From CAINVV01 sp963663005 (lineage in GTDB: Bacteria > Bacteroidota > Bacteroidia > Bacteroidales > Prolixibacteraceae): a stretch of 64,000 nt of DNA. Of this stretch, positions 6,662 through 14,762 are shown piece after piece (position 1 is the first letter of the stretch; every line of letters begins with the position of its first letter). The position numbers were made by a program, and so were the translations under genes. The stretch is from NCBI GenBank assembly GCA_963663005.2, contig CAXXHH010000014.1, positions 434,001 through 498,000 on the forward strand, read 5' to 3'. The notes under the pieces are model-generated. The model was given only the letters and a program-made list of their open reading frames with translations, did no database searches and was not told where the DNA came from.

Positions 6662-8501
6662 GGAGCTCTTGTCTCCAGCCAAAAACCTTGAGTGCGGACT
6701 AGCTGCGATCCATCATGGTGCAGATGCAGTCTACATTGGTGCACCAAAATTTGGTGCGCGGGAGGCTGCTGGTAATTCAATCGGAGAGATCGAAAAACTG
6801 GCTGCTGAGGCTCGTATTTTTGGGGCAAAGACCTATGTCGCACTAAATACCATTTTATATGATAATGAACTGGCTGAGGCAGAAAAAATCATCCACCAGG
6901 TTTATGAAGCCGGAGCAGATGCTTTAATTATCCAGGATTTTGGGATACTGGAGATGAACCTTCCGCCAATCTCTCTCCATGCCAGCACCCAGATGAATAA
7001 CTTCACGGTTGAAAAAATCAAATTTCTGGAAGCCGTCGGATTCAAAAGAGCAGTGCTTGCACGGGAACTCTCCCTTGATCAAATAGCCACAATCGCGGAT
7101 CAAACAACTATCGAACTCGAAGCTTTCGTACACGGTTCTCTTTGTGTCAGCCTCAGCGGACAATGTTTTATGAGTCATTCCGTGGGCGGAAGAAGTGCCA
7201 ACCGCGGAGCTTGTGCACAGCCCTGCCGAAAAAAATATTCGCTGACAGACGCATCTGGTAAGGTAATCATCCGGGATAAACACTTACTATCCCTCAAAGA
7301 TCTCAACCGCTCAAAATCTATCAGTGAACTGGCCGCTTCCGGAATTCGGTCATTCAAGATCGAAGGCCGACTCAAAGATTTGGATTATGTTAAGAATATT
7401 ACCGCCTATTATCGCAAAGAACTGGATCGGATACTGGAAGAAAAGCCTGAATATTTGCCGGCTTCACTTGGAAAAACCAGCCTGTTTTTCTCCCCCGATC
7501 CTGCCAGAACATTTCACCGTGGTTCCACAGAATACTATTTAAATGGGAGGAAGGATCCGGTAGCAAACATGGACAGTCCCAAATCTACCGGTGAAGAGTT
7601 GGGAGTTGTGACAAGAATTACACCGAATTCATTCCAACTTTCAGGAACGAAACCGGTCTCCAATAACGACGGACTTACCTTTACCGACCGAAATGGCGAG
7701 AGCATCGGATTGAAAGTCAACAAAGTTGAAAACGGAGTCATTTTTCCCGATCGGATGAATGGCGTATTTGTCGGTGCCAAACTATTTAGAAACTATGATC
7801 ATCAGTTCCAGATGGCACTGACAAAAAAAACATCGGAACGGAAAATTCCCCTATCCGTTTCATTACGGGAAACCGATGATGGATTCGAGATATCCGGAAA
7901 TTCCCGGTTAAAATTTGCGCTTTCAATCCCCAAAATTCCGGCCAACGATCCATCCAAATCACGCGAAAACATCTTGCGGCAGTTGGCGAAATCAGGCGAT
8001 ACCCCTTTCTATATCAAAGACATTGATACCGGAGGGAACGAATGCTATTTTTTCACTGTGCAACAATTGAACGAACTTCGCCGCGGATTATTATCTGCCC
8101 AACCGGATTTGGATACAACTAGATCCCCAATCGAACAAATTTCAGAAAAGCCCGTCTCCACCGTTTCGCCGGGCGAGCTGATTTTGGATAAACCCAGCTC
8201 CAACCTGCATTTCGAAAATAATATTTCCAATCGGCTGGCGACACAATTTTACCGGCGTCACGGCATCGAAAATCCGGAAATGGCAGTCGAGAAAAGAGCC
8301 GGCACCGGTAGGCTTCAGGTCATGATTACCAAGCATTGCCTGCAATATGAACTTGGTTATTGCGCGCGGTTTGGTGGCAAATTCCCCTCTGAATATTCTA
8401 TCCCTTTCTATCTCAACGATGGCAACCAAAGCTATTCGCTGGAATTTGACTGCAAAAACTGCATGATGAAGATTTTTAAGGAAGATAACGGCCTCGGGTA
8501 A
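6552..8501 (+). CDS. U32 family peptidase, RlhA-type
   Basis: A 649-residue member of the U32 collagenase-like family. The signature EAFVHGSLCVSLSGQC (190-205) is intact, and four cysteines likely bind an iron-sulfur cluster: Cys198, Cys205, Cys221 and Cys225 (the last two in ACAQPC). Length and domain order fit the E. coli RlhA type, which is needed for hydroxylation of C2501 in 23S rRNA; other U32 proteins act on tRNA or ubiquinone, so the exact role is open. The start is uncertain. Homologues begin close to LELLSPAKNLECG (37-49), whereas here the preceding residues TPTPKSKIQTPK are encoded by an intergenic-type repeat. A GTG at 6621 is an alternative start. No ATG lies between 6552 and the conserved domain. 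Confidence 0.85.
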   Translation: MQIQIDCPVLFNTTIKQNKTIVSVTPTPKSKIQTPKLELLSPAKNLECGLAAIHHGADAVYIGAPKFGAREAAGNSIGEIEKLAAEARIFGAKTYVALNTILYDNELAEAEKIIHQVYEAGADALIIQDFGILEMNLPPISLHASTQMNNFTVEKIKFLEAVGFKRAVLARELSLDQIATIADQTTIELEAFVHGSLCVSLSGQCFMSHSVGGRSANRGACAQPCRKKYSLTDASGKVIIRDKHLLSLKDLNRSKSISELAASGIRSFKIEGRLKDLDYVKNITAYYRKELDRILEEKPEYLPASLGKTSLFFSPDPARTFHRGSTEYYLNGRKDPVANMDSPKSTGEELGVVTRITPNSFQLSGTKPVSNNDGLTFTDRNGESIGLKVNKVENGVIFPDRMNGVFVGAKLFRNYDHQFQMALTKKTSERKIPLSVSLRETDDGFEISGNSRLKFALSIPKIPANDPSKSRENILRQLAKSGDTPFYIKDIDTGGNECYFFTVQQLNELRRGLLSAQPDLDTTRSPIEQISEKPVSTVSPGELILDKPSSNLHFENNISNRLATQFYRRHGIENPEMAVEKRAGTGRLQVMITKHCLQYELGYCARFGGKFPSEYSIPFYLNDGNQSYSLEFDCKNCMMKIFKEDNGLG

Positions 8502-8508
8502 CCTTTTT

Positions 8509-8542
8509 CTGTGTTTTTGTATTAATTACAAAAATTACACAG
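8509..8542 (+). promoter_or_regulatory. Imperfect inverted repeat abutting the patatin-like gene start
   Basis: CTGTG and TTTTTGTA on the left (8509-8521) pair with TACAAAAA and CACAG on the right, with a three-base TTA bulge. The right arm ends one base before the ATG at 8543. It could end the U32 transcript or mask ribosome entry for the next gene. Confidence 0.35.
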
Positions 8543-10378
8543 ATGGAAAATCAACATACTTTTCGAATTGGATTGTCCATGGCGGGAGCAGTCTCTGCCG
8601 GTGCATATACGGCCGGCGTTATGGATTACCTGCTGGAGGCATTGGAAAACTGGCAGAAGGCTAAGGAACTTGGTTTACCTGGAGTTCCGAAGCATAATGT
8701 GCTCATCGAGGTTCTCAGCGGAGCCTCTGCCGGGGGAATGACTGCCGTTATTACAGCAGCAGCCGTGCAGAAAGACTTTCCGCATATCAATCAACAGAAT
8801 TATTTCACGCCATCTTCCGAAGAAAATCCTTTATATGACTCCTGGGTAAATCTAACTGAAAAGCCCCAAAGCGATATGATGGATCAAATGCTTAACCCGG
8901 AGGATATTACAGATTTACCGGAACTCAATCCAAGCATGGAGGTCCGCTCGGTGTTCAATTCCCTCTTCATTGAAAAAATTGCACGCCGCGTTCTCGATAC
9001 TACCGTGAAAGATCCATCGAGTAAAAGACCCTATTTCGCCGGAGATCTTGAGCTATTTACCACGCTGACAAATCTCAGGGGATTCAATTATGAGCTGGAA
9101 TTCATCACCGCCATCGGGAAAAGGGAAGACCGAATGACGATGCATAAGGATCTGTTTCACTTGCAACTAAATCCATACGGCGAGTACCAAAATGACGGAA
9201 AGATCCCCTTCCATTTTAATACGACCGCCGGACTGAACAAAAACCTGCTGATTGATGCCGCGATAGCAACAGGGGCTTTCCCGGTAGGGCTTGCACCAAG
9301 AGTGGTAATAAGGGATCCAAAGTACATCAACGACAATCATTTGCTCAAAATCACACATGGAAAAGATTCTATCGTAGATCCAAATGAAGATTACAATGCC
9401 GTATGCGTAGACGGAGGAGTCATTAACAACGAACCGTACGATTTGACCGAAACAATCCTTACTGAAAGACGAATCAAGCAGTTAAAGAAATCAGCCGATC
9501 CTAAATCAGCAGAAAATTTCCAGCTGGCGAAAAGTGCGTCTGATTTCGATACGACAATTCTGATGATCGATCCTTTCCCCAGTTACGATGAAAAACCCGA
9601 TCTGAATTATCTTGATTTACAGTCGCTCAAATTTACACCCACACAACTTTTAGGAGCTATGCGCCAGCAGCTTATGATCAAGACGGATCTGTTGGACAAG
9701 GCCTATGCCGACGACGATTATACCCGTTTCATGGTTTCGCCAATTCGCACCAAAGGCGGAGTAACTCAGAAGAACAGCATTGCCTGCGGCTCTTTAGGCG
9801 GATTTGGTGGATTCTTTAGTAAAAAATTTAGAATTCATGACTTCATGCTTGGCAGACGAAATTGTCAACGATTTCTGCAGCAATATTTCTGCGTTCCCGT
9901 GGCTGCAAAAAATCCGATTATTGAATTCGGTTATGGCGGTTTAAACGGAAATGAAAAACAATTTTTGCAGAAGGACTTCGACAAAATTTTACCAATCATT
10001 CCGGACATTCGAATTTTGCCGGGAATGACCTCGATAGTCAGTCCGCCAATCGAAATCGAATTTGCTTATCCATCCATTGGATTAAAATACCTGGTCGATT
10101 TGGAGAAGAAGGTCCAGGCAAGATTTGGAGTTGTGCTAAAAAACATCGGCAACAACAATAACCCATCAAAGACTACCAGGCCGACAAATCAATTCGTGCA
10201 ACAAATCAGAAGGAAGTCGTGGTTCTCGCGAAATATTTTAAAACCAGTTGAAAATTTTACTGCAGATCGGCTACTGTCTATCGGGAAAAGTGTCGGGAAA
10301 GACGTTGCAGCAGAAAAATTCATAGATGCCGTTATTACAGACATGGATGAGAAAGGATTATTGAAGCAAGATTTATAG
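8543..10378 (+). CDS. Patatin-like phospholipase/lipase
   Basis: A 611-residue patatin-family protein. The oxyanion segment IGLSMAGAVSAGAYTAGVMDYL (9-30) is followed by the nucleophile elbow SGASAGG (59-65, Ser62). The catalytic aspartate is in VDGGVINNEP at Asp290. These form the Ser-Asp dyad used to hydrolyse acyl esters. There is no signal peptide or clear membrane segment, so it is probably cytoplasmic or peripheral on the membrane. The family is usually shorter; the C-terminal 250 residues, with a glycine-rich stretch ACGSLGGFGGFF (about 414-425), are not assigned. The ATG follows an imperfect inverted repeat directly. The gene is separated from alkaline phosphatase by 70 bases with no obvious terminator. 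Confidence 0.8.
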   Translation: MENQHTFRIGLSMAGAVSAGAYTAGVMDYLLEALENWQKAKELGLPGVPKHNVLIEVLSGASAGGMTAVITAAAVQKDFPHINQQNYFTPSSEENPLYDSWVNLTEKPQSDMMDQMLNPEDITDLPELNPSMEVRSVFNSLFIEKIARRVLDTTVKDPSSKRPYFAGDLELFTTLTNLRGFNYELEFITAIGKREDRMTMHKDLFHLQLNPYGEYQNDGKIPFHFNTTAGLNKNLLIDAAIATGAFPVGLAPRVVIRDPKYINDNHLLKITHGKDSIVDPNEDYNAVCVDGGVINNEPYDLTETILTERRIKQLKKSADPKSAENFQLAKSASDFDTTILMIDPFPSYDEKPDLNYLDLQSLKFTPTQLLGAMRQQLMIKTDLLDKAYADDDYTRFMVSPIRTKGGVTQKNSIACGSLGGFGGFFSKKFRIHDFMLGRRNCQRFLQQYFCVPVAAKNPIIEFGYGGLNGNEKQFLQKDFDKILPIIPDIRILPGMTSIVSPPIEIEFAYPSIGLKYLVDLEKKVQARFGVVLKNIGNNNNPSKTTRPTNQFVQQIRRKSWFSRNILKPVENFTADRLLSIGKSVGKDVAAEKFIDAVITDMDEKGLLKQDL

Positions 10379-10448
10379 TAAATTTTATATATTCGCCGTC
10401 GTTTTTAGTACCCTAAAGATGATTTACTAATTTACTATACCACTGAAT

Positions 10449-11624
10449 ATGAGATCACTGAAATTAACTTCCATCAAAATTTTGATTTTTTCTTTGCTGT
10501 TTTCGGCCACAACCAGTTTGGTTTTCGCTCAGGAACAATACAAAGAGAGTAAAAAAGTCGTTGCCGTAGAGGAATACAAAGGAGGAAGTTTCTATCCGGT
10601 GCAGAAATATGAGCAGGTGGTCTCCAAAAAGAAACCCAGGAATATTATTCTATTCATAGGCGACGGCATGGGCATAGCTCAGATTTATGCCTCGATGACC
10701 GCCAACGGCGGATCGCTCTTTCTTCAGAATTTTATCAATTGCGGCTTTTCGAAAACCTATTCCACTTCTGATTATATCACCGATTCTGCCGCTGGAGGCA
10801 CTGCCCTTTCGAGCGGTGTAAAAACATACAATGGAGCCATCGGTGTTGCGCCGGATAAAACTCCGGTTCCAAGCATCAGGGAATTAGCCGGAAAGAAGGG
10901 GTTAAAGACTGGGTTGGTTAGTACATCCGCCATTAATCATGCCACACCGGCCTCTTTCATCGCTCACCAGGGTTCGCGCGGAAGTTATGAGGACATAGCA
11001 GCAGATTTCCTAAAGTCAGACATTGATGTTTTCATAGGTGGAGGCAGAAAATCTTTTGAAAACCGGAAAGATGGTCGAAACCTTTCCATGGAACTCAAAG
11101 ACAAGGGATACCAGGTTTTGTACAACATAAATGATATCCGAAAAGTGAAATCCGGAAAACTCGCCGGCTTTACAGCTGAAGAGCATGATGCGCCAATGCC
11201 TGAACGCGGCGAGGTGCTGGTTCCTGCCACTGAGACTGCAATCAACCTGCTTTCTCAAGGGAAAAAAGGGTTTTTCCTAATGGTGGAAGGTTCACAGATC
11301 GACTTCCTGGCGCACAATAATAATGCTCCCGGTGTGATCATGGAGACACTCGATTTCGACAGAGCCATCGGTTCGGCGCTCGCATTTGCGGCTAAAGACA
11401 AACAAACATTGATTATTGTTACTGCCGACCATGAAACAGGCGGCATGACCATCAATGGAGGAAACAACAAAACGGGTGATATTACTGCAAAATTCAGCAG
11501 TCCGGAGCATACCGGAGTTTGTGTTCCGGTCTTTGCTTTTGGTCCGGGAGCCGATCAGTTTGGCGGCTTCATGGAAAACACCGATATCGCAAAAAAAATG
11601 ATGCGGTTACTGGGGGTAAACTGA
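10449..11624 (+). CDS. Secreted alkaline phosphatase
   Basis: A 391-residue PhoA-superfamily phosphomonoesterase. A signal peptide (about 1-28, ending SLVFAQ) directs it to the periplasm or beyond. Metal and active-site motifs are IGDGMG (70-75), TDSAAGGTAL with the phosphorylated Ser113 (111-120), VEGSQIDFLAHNNN, and TADHETGGM near the C-terminus. These bind two zinc ions and magnesium. It would release phosphate from organic esters; no Pho-box-like element is recognisable upstream. The gene converges with the S4-domain gene, with 47 bases between and no clear terminator hairpin. Confidence 0.9.
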   Translation: MRSLKLTSIKILIFSLLFSATTSLVFAQEQYKESKKVVAVEEYKGGSFYPVQKYEQVVSKKKPRNIILFIGDGMGIAQIYASMTANGGSLFLQNFINCGFSKTYSTSDYITDSAAGGTALSSGVKTYNGAIGVAPDKTPVPSIRELAGKKGLKTGLVSTSAINHATPASFIAHQGSRGSYEDIAADFLKSDIDVFIGGGRKSFENRKDGRNLSMELKDKGYQVLYNINDIRKVKSGKLAGFTAEEHDAPMPERGEVLVPATETAINLLSQGKKGFFLMVEGSQIDFLAHNNNAPGVIMETLDFDRAIGSALAFAAKDKQTLIIVTADHETGGMTINGGNNKTGDITAKFSSPEHTGVCVPVFAFGPGADQFGGFMENTDIAKKMMRLLGVN

Positions 11625-11671
11625 ATTTATCATCCTGTCAGCCAAGCCCATCAATCAAAACAGATTACGAC

Positions 11672-11881
11672 TTAGGCTTCTATTGTAATTCTTTTACCAA
11701 AAATTTCCACAACGTCACCTGTCCTTAATTTTGCACGCTTTCTGGACTCAGGATTGCCATTAAGCTTTACTTCGCCATTGTCTACCATCATTTTAGCCTC
11801 TCCGCCTGACGAGGCAATCCGGAGAAGTTTGAGCATCTTGATTAGCTCAATATATTCTGCACCATTTAGTTTGTAGTTCAT
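11672..11881 (-). CDS. Small S4-domain RNA-binding protein
   Basis: A 69-residue protein that is almost entirely an S4 RNA-binding domain: LIKMLKLLRIASSGGEAKMM, then VDNGEVKLNGNPESRKRAKL, and GDVVEIFGK. It resembles the YbcJ/YaaA (RlbA) group, small proteins thought to bind structured RNA, possibly rRNA or tRNA. It is the last gene of a leftward run after LdcA, a YraN protein and an MmcQ protein, 11 bases from its upstream neighbour, so co-transcription is likely. Confidence 0.8.
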   Translation of the reverse strand: MNYKLNGAEYIELIKMLKLLRIASSGGEAKMMVDNGEVKLNGNPESRKRAKLRTGDVVEIFGKRITIEA

Positions 11882-11892
11882 ATTGGATCTTT

Positions 11893-12243
11893 CTAATTTT
11901 TTATCATCTCCTTCTCTTTCCTGGGAAGCGACTCATAAACCAAATCATACGAGTGGTTTATCATCTCTTTCACCAGATTATCGGTCAACGAACCTTCCAA
12001 AAGCACCGTATTCCAATGCTTTTTATTCATGTGGTATCCCGGAATGATGTCGTCGAAACGCTCTCGCAAGTCGATAGCCCTTTCCGGATCGCATTTCAGA
12101 TTGAGTGATGGATTTCCGTCAAGGTTCAGCAAGACAAAAATTTTTCCACCGACTTTAAGGACTAAGGTTGTGTCGTCGAAAGGAAATCCTTCGGTGACAC
12201 CGCTCTTGGCAATGCAAAATTGCCTTACCTCTTCAACATTCAT
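11893..12243 (-). CDS. MmcQ/YjbR family protein
   Basis: A 116-residue protein with the CyaY-like fold of the MmcQ/YjbR family: FPFDDTTLVLKVGGKIFVLL, LNLKCDPERAIDLRE and PGYHMNKKHWNTVLL are its conserved blocks. The biochemical role is unknown; members are small cytoplasmic proteins sometimes called DNA-binding. The frame is open to 12357, but the ATG at 12243 is chosen because family members begin with MNVEEVRQFC and the upstream 38 residues have no family character. Confidence 0.8.
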   Translation of the reverse strand: MNVEEVRQFCIAKSGVTEGFPFDDTTLVLKVGGKIFVLLNLDGNPSLNLKCDPERAIDLRERFDDIIPGYHMNKKHWNTVLLEGSLTDNLVKEMINHSYDLVYESLPRKEKEMIKN

Positions 12244-12301
12244 TGTGCCTAATTTATGCGGTAAAACTAAGAAGAAACTGTTTATATTTGAAATGATGCC
12301 T

Positions 12302-12697
12302 CTAATTGACCGGGGCAGTAAAAGCGCCGTCAAAATGTTCCAGATGATGACTGCCATCCCGATCGACTACTATTGAGATTACATCAAATCTGGTCTCCAG
12401 ATCGATTTGGTGGCACCGAATCCAATGGTCGGCAACTTCAACAATATTGCGTATCTTACTGAGGGTAACCGACTCCCAAGGCTCAACCGCATAATTTTCA
12501 TCTCTGGTCTTAACCTCAACAACCACAATCTCATCACCCGAACGAGCTACAATATCAATCTCTTTGTGACCCCAATGCCAGTTTGTATCCAATATCTGAT
12601 AACCCAAATTCAGAAGATAATCCTTTGCTATTGCTTCTCCCCTCTCTCCCAGATCATCCCTGACGGCATTATCGTCGTCCACAGTTTTTGCAGCCAT
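12302..12697 (-). CDS. YraN/UPF0102 family protein (nuclease-like fold)
   Basis: A 131-residue YraN-family protein with the restriction-endonuclease-like core: GERGEAIAKDYLLNLGY (18-34), EIDIVARSGDEIVVVEVKTR with the D-x(n)-E-x-K catalytic pattern, and RFDVISIVV. Whether it cuts DNA in the cell is not established, although the fold points to DNA repair or uptake. It starts one base after the stop of ldcA (TAG at 12699-12701, ATG at 12697), which indicates a shared transcript. Confidence 0.85.
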   Translation of the reverse strand: MAAKTVDDDNAVRDDLGERGEAIAKDYLLNLGYQILDTNWHWGHKEIDIVARSGDEIVVVEVKTRDENYAVEPWESVTLSKIRNIVEVADHWIRCHQIDLETRFDVISIVVDRDGSHHLEHFDGAFTAPVN

Positions 12698-12698
12698 G

Positions 12699-13604
12699 CT
12701 AGAATTTTTGTTCGATCACAACCGTGGCATCAGAAACGTCCAGCGTAACTGTCCTTCCCATCATTAAAGGAAAGTTTGGCAGCTCGTGACCCGCAGGAAA
12801 TCCAAATACAACGGGGAAATTATACTCGGCAACAGCCTCATGAATAATCTCATAGGCAGTAAGTCCGAATGGAGTGACGGGGATTTTAGTATCTGTGAAA
12901 TAGCCAATCACCAGACCCGAAAGCTTTGAAAGCGACCCTCCATATTTTAGGTTCATCATCATGCGGTCTATATGGTAGTCAAACTCTGAAATATCTTCAA
13001 TAAAAAGCACTTTACCCTCGAGCGACTGATCCAGTGGTGTCCCTCTCAGACTCAGCAGGATGGATAAGTTCCCTCCAATCAGCTCTCCACTGCCCTTCCC
13101 AACATGGTTTAGACGATTGGGGTGAATCTCATACAACAGTGAATTACCTCGCAACAACCCGAGTAAACGATCGAAACTTTCAGATCTTTCCCCGTTTTCG
13201 TAAAAAAAGGAAGGCATTACACCATGAATGGAAGCGACTCCATTTTTTGACAACCAGGAATGAAAAACGGTGATATCACTGAACCCGATCAACCATTTAG
13301 GATTCTCAAGAAAAGCTGACCAATCAAGCAAAGACAACGTACGAAGGGATCCATAGCCGCCCCTGTTGAACAAGATAGCCTTTACCTCCGGATCATCCAG
13401 CGCCTGTTGCATATCGCTGGCACGATCGATATCCGTTCCGGCAAAGGAATAAAAAGCACCAAAAGCATGTGCTCCAATCTCTATCCGAAATTCTTCGCTT
13501 TCAAGGAGCTGACGGGCTTTTTCGACATACCCGCGATCCACTTTACTTGCAACTGAAAGCATCGCAATCTTATCGCCAGGTTGGAGAGGTTCCGGAATAA
13601 TCAT
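12699..13604 (-). CDS. ldcA: LD-carboxypeptidase (peptidase S66)
   Basis: A 301-residue S66 serine peptidase. LdcA removes the terminal D-alanine from tetrapeptides released from murein, allowing recycling; MccF relatives detoxify microcin C. The nucleophile is Ser109 in WLIGFSDIT, the preceding NRGGYGS is the oxyanion segment, and the Glu and His of the triad are likely in IEDISEFDYHIDRM and GFPAGHELPNFP. No signal peptide is visible, as expected for the cytoplasmic enzyme. First gene of the leftward ldcA-yraN-MmcQ-S4 run. Confidence 0.88.
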   Translation of the reverse strand: MIIPEPLQPGDKIAMLSVASKVDRGYVEKARQLLESEEFRIEIGAHAFGAFYSFAGTDIDRASDMQQALDDPEVKAILFNRGGYGSLRTLSLLDWSAFLENPKWLIGFSDITVFHSWLSKNGVASIHGVMPSFFYENGERSESFDRLLGLLRGNSLLYEIHPNRLNHVGKGSGELIGGNLSILLSLRGTPLDQSLEGKVLFIEDISEFDYHIDRMMMNLKYGGSLSKLSGLVIGYFTDTKIPVTPFGLTAYEIIHEAVAEYNFPVVFGFPAGHELPNFPLMMGRTVTLDVSDATVVIEQKF

Positions 13605-13623
13605 TATCGGTGAGGGTTTATAA

Positions 13624-13631
13624 CAAATATA
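13624..13631 (-). promoter_or_regulatory. Putative ldcA -7 element
   Basis: On the minus strand TATATTTG matches TAnnTTTG exactly, about 20 bases before the ldcA ATG at 13604. The -33 region is not well matched. Confidence 0.4.
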
Positions 13632-13714
13632 GGCTAAAAAAGCGAGCAGTTGAAATGACTGGCGTAGTTGGGTAACCGGCTTTCATTCGGAAATCTAACC
13701 ATCAACCAGTATTG

Positions 13715-14302
13715 TCATTTTAGCTCACTAAGATCACCCGTCAATAAAAGGTCTTCAATCGTCTTCGGGAAATAACGCATCTCCAGTTCGTGAATTTTTC
13801 CGGCCAAAATTTCCGGCGTATCCTGTGGGTCAATCCGGCATTTAGCCTGAAATAAAATCTTTCCGTGGTCGTAGATTTCGTCTACCAGATGAATCGTGAT
13901 GCCGGATTCCGGTTCTTTGTTGGCAATGACCGCCTCATGCACATGTGATCCGAACATGCCCTTTCCACCATAGGATGGTAACAGAGCGGGATGAATGTTG
14001 ACGACCTGAAAATCACGGACGAATTTTGGAGGCAGCAGGAGCAGAAATCCGGCAAGAACGATTAAATCGATATTCCTTTTTTTGAACTCATTTAATAATT
14101 GATCGGAAGCCGACAATTCACTTTTCGTAAAAATATGAGCCTCTATATTCAGATTTTCAGCTCTTTCCAGCACAAAGGCATCCGATTTATTCGTCCAGAC
14201 GGAGTCGACCTGAATAGATGGGTGATTCTGGAAAAAACGAATAATATTCTCGGCATTAGAACCTGATCCTGAAGCTAATATTGCTATTTTTTTCATATTC
14301 AA
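13715..14302 (-). CDS. purN: Phosphoribosylglycinamide formyltransferase PurN
   Basis: A 195-residue folate-dependent GAR transformylase, third step of purine synthesis. Motifs are ILASGSGSNAENI at the N-terminus (phosphate binding), VLAGFLLLLPP and VNIHPALLPSYGGKGMFG (catalytic Asn and His), and the distal Asp in HLVDEIYDHG. Either ATG at 14302 or the one at 14296 could be used. Transcribed divergently from acpP with 196 bases between. Together with the PurF-like gene at 1652 it is one of two purine genes in the window. Confidence 0.93.
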   Translation of the reverse strand: MNMKKIAILASGSGSNAENIIRFFQNHPSIQVDSVWTNKSDAFVLERAENLNIEAHIFTKSELSASDQLLNEFKKRNIDLIVLAGFLLLLPPKFVRDFQVVNIHPALLPSYGGKGMFGSHVHEAVIANKEPESGITIHLVDEIYDHGKILFQAKCRIDPQDTPEILAGKIHELEMRYFPKTIEDLLLTGDLSELK

Positions 14303-14413
14303 CTACTTAGAAGAGTGCAATTTTTGAATTTTCGAACCTATTATTCTACATAATTCAGAAAGCGACTAATTTGAGGGTAAAATGACTACATTCTTTAACA
14401 AATATTTGGAAGA

Positions 14414-14421
14414 TAAATTTG
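14414..14421 (+). promoter_or_regulatory. Putative acpP -7 element
   Basis: TAAATTTG matches TAnnTTTG. Transcription would start near 14428, giving a leader of about 70 bases. The -33 position reads TTC rather than TTG. Confidence 0.4.
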
Positions 14422-14498
14422 TTTCTTCGTTTCTTTGCAATCGCTGAAAAATTCAGTGTGTAAATTTAACAATAGTAACAACGTAAAATTAAAAAATT

Positions 14499-14735
14499 AT
14501 GTCTGACATTACGGCTAAGGTAAAAGCAATCATTGTTGATAAACTTGGTGTTGACGAAAGCGAAGTAACAACAGAAGCGTCTTTCACAAACGATTTAGGC
14601 GCAGATTCTCTTGACACTGTTGAGCTTATCATGGAGTTCGAAAAAGAATTTGGTATTGCTATTCCTGATGATCAAGCTGAAAAAATCGGCACAGTTGGGG
14701 ACGCTATTACATACATCACTGAAAACGTAAAGTAA
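14499..14735 (+). CDS. acpP: Acyl carrier protein
   Basis: A 78-residue acidic helical carrier. GADSLDTVELIMEFEKEF contains Ser37 in the DSL motif, the attachment site for 4'-phosphopantetheine. It carries growing acyl chains in type II fatty acid synthesis and donates them to lipid acyltransferases such as the one at 687. First gene of acpP-fabF-rnc, 27 bases ahead of fabF. A-rich leader without a strong Shine-Dalgarno, as is normal in this phylum. Confidence 0.97.
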   Translation: MSDITAKVKAIIVDKLGVDESEVTTEASFTNDLGADSLDTVELIMEFEKEFGIAIPDDQAEKIGTVGDAITYITENVK

Positions 14736-14762
14736 TAAATCAGTAAGGCCTTAAAAATCAAT

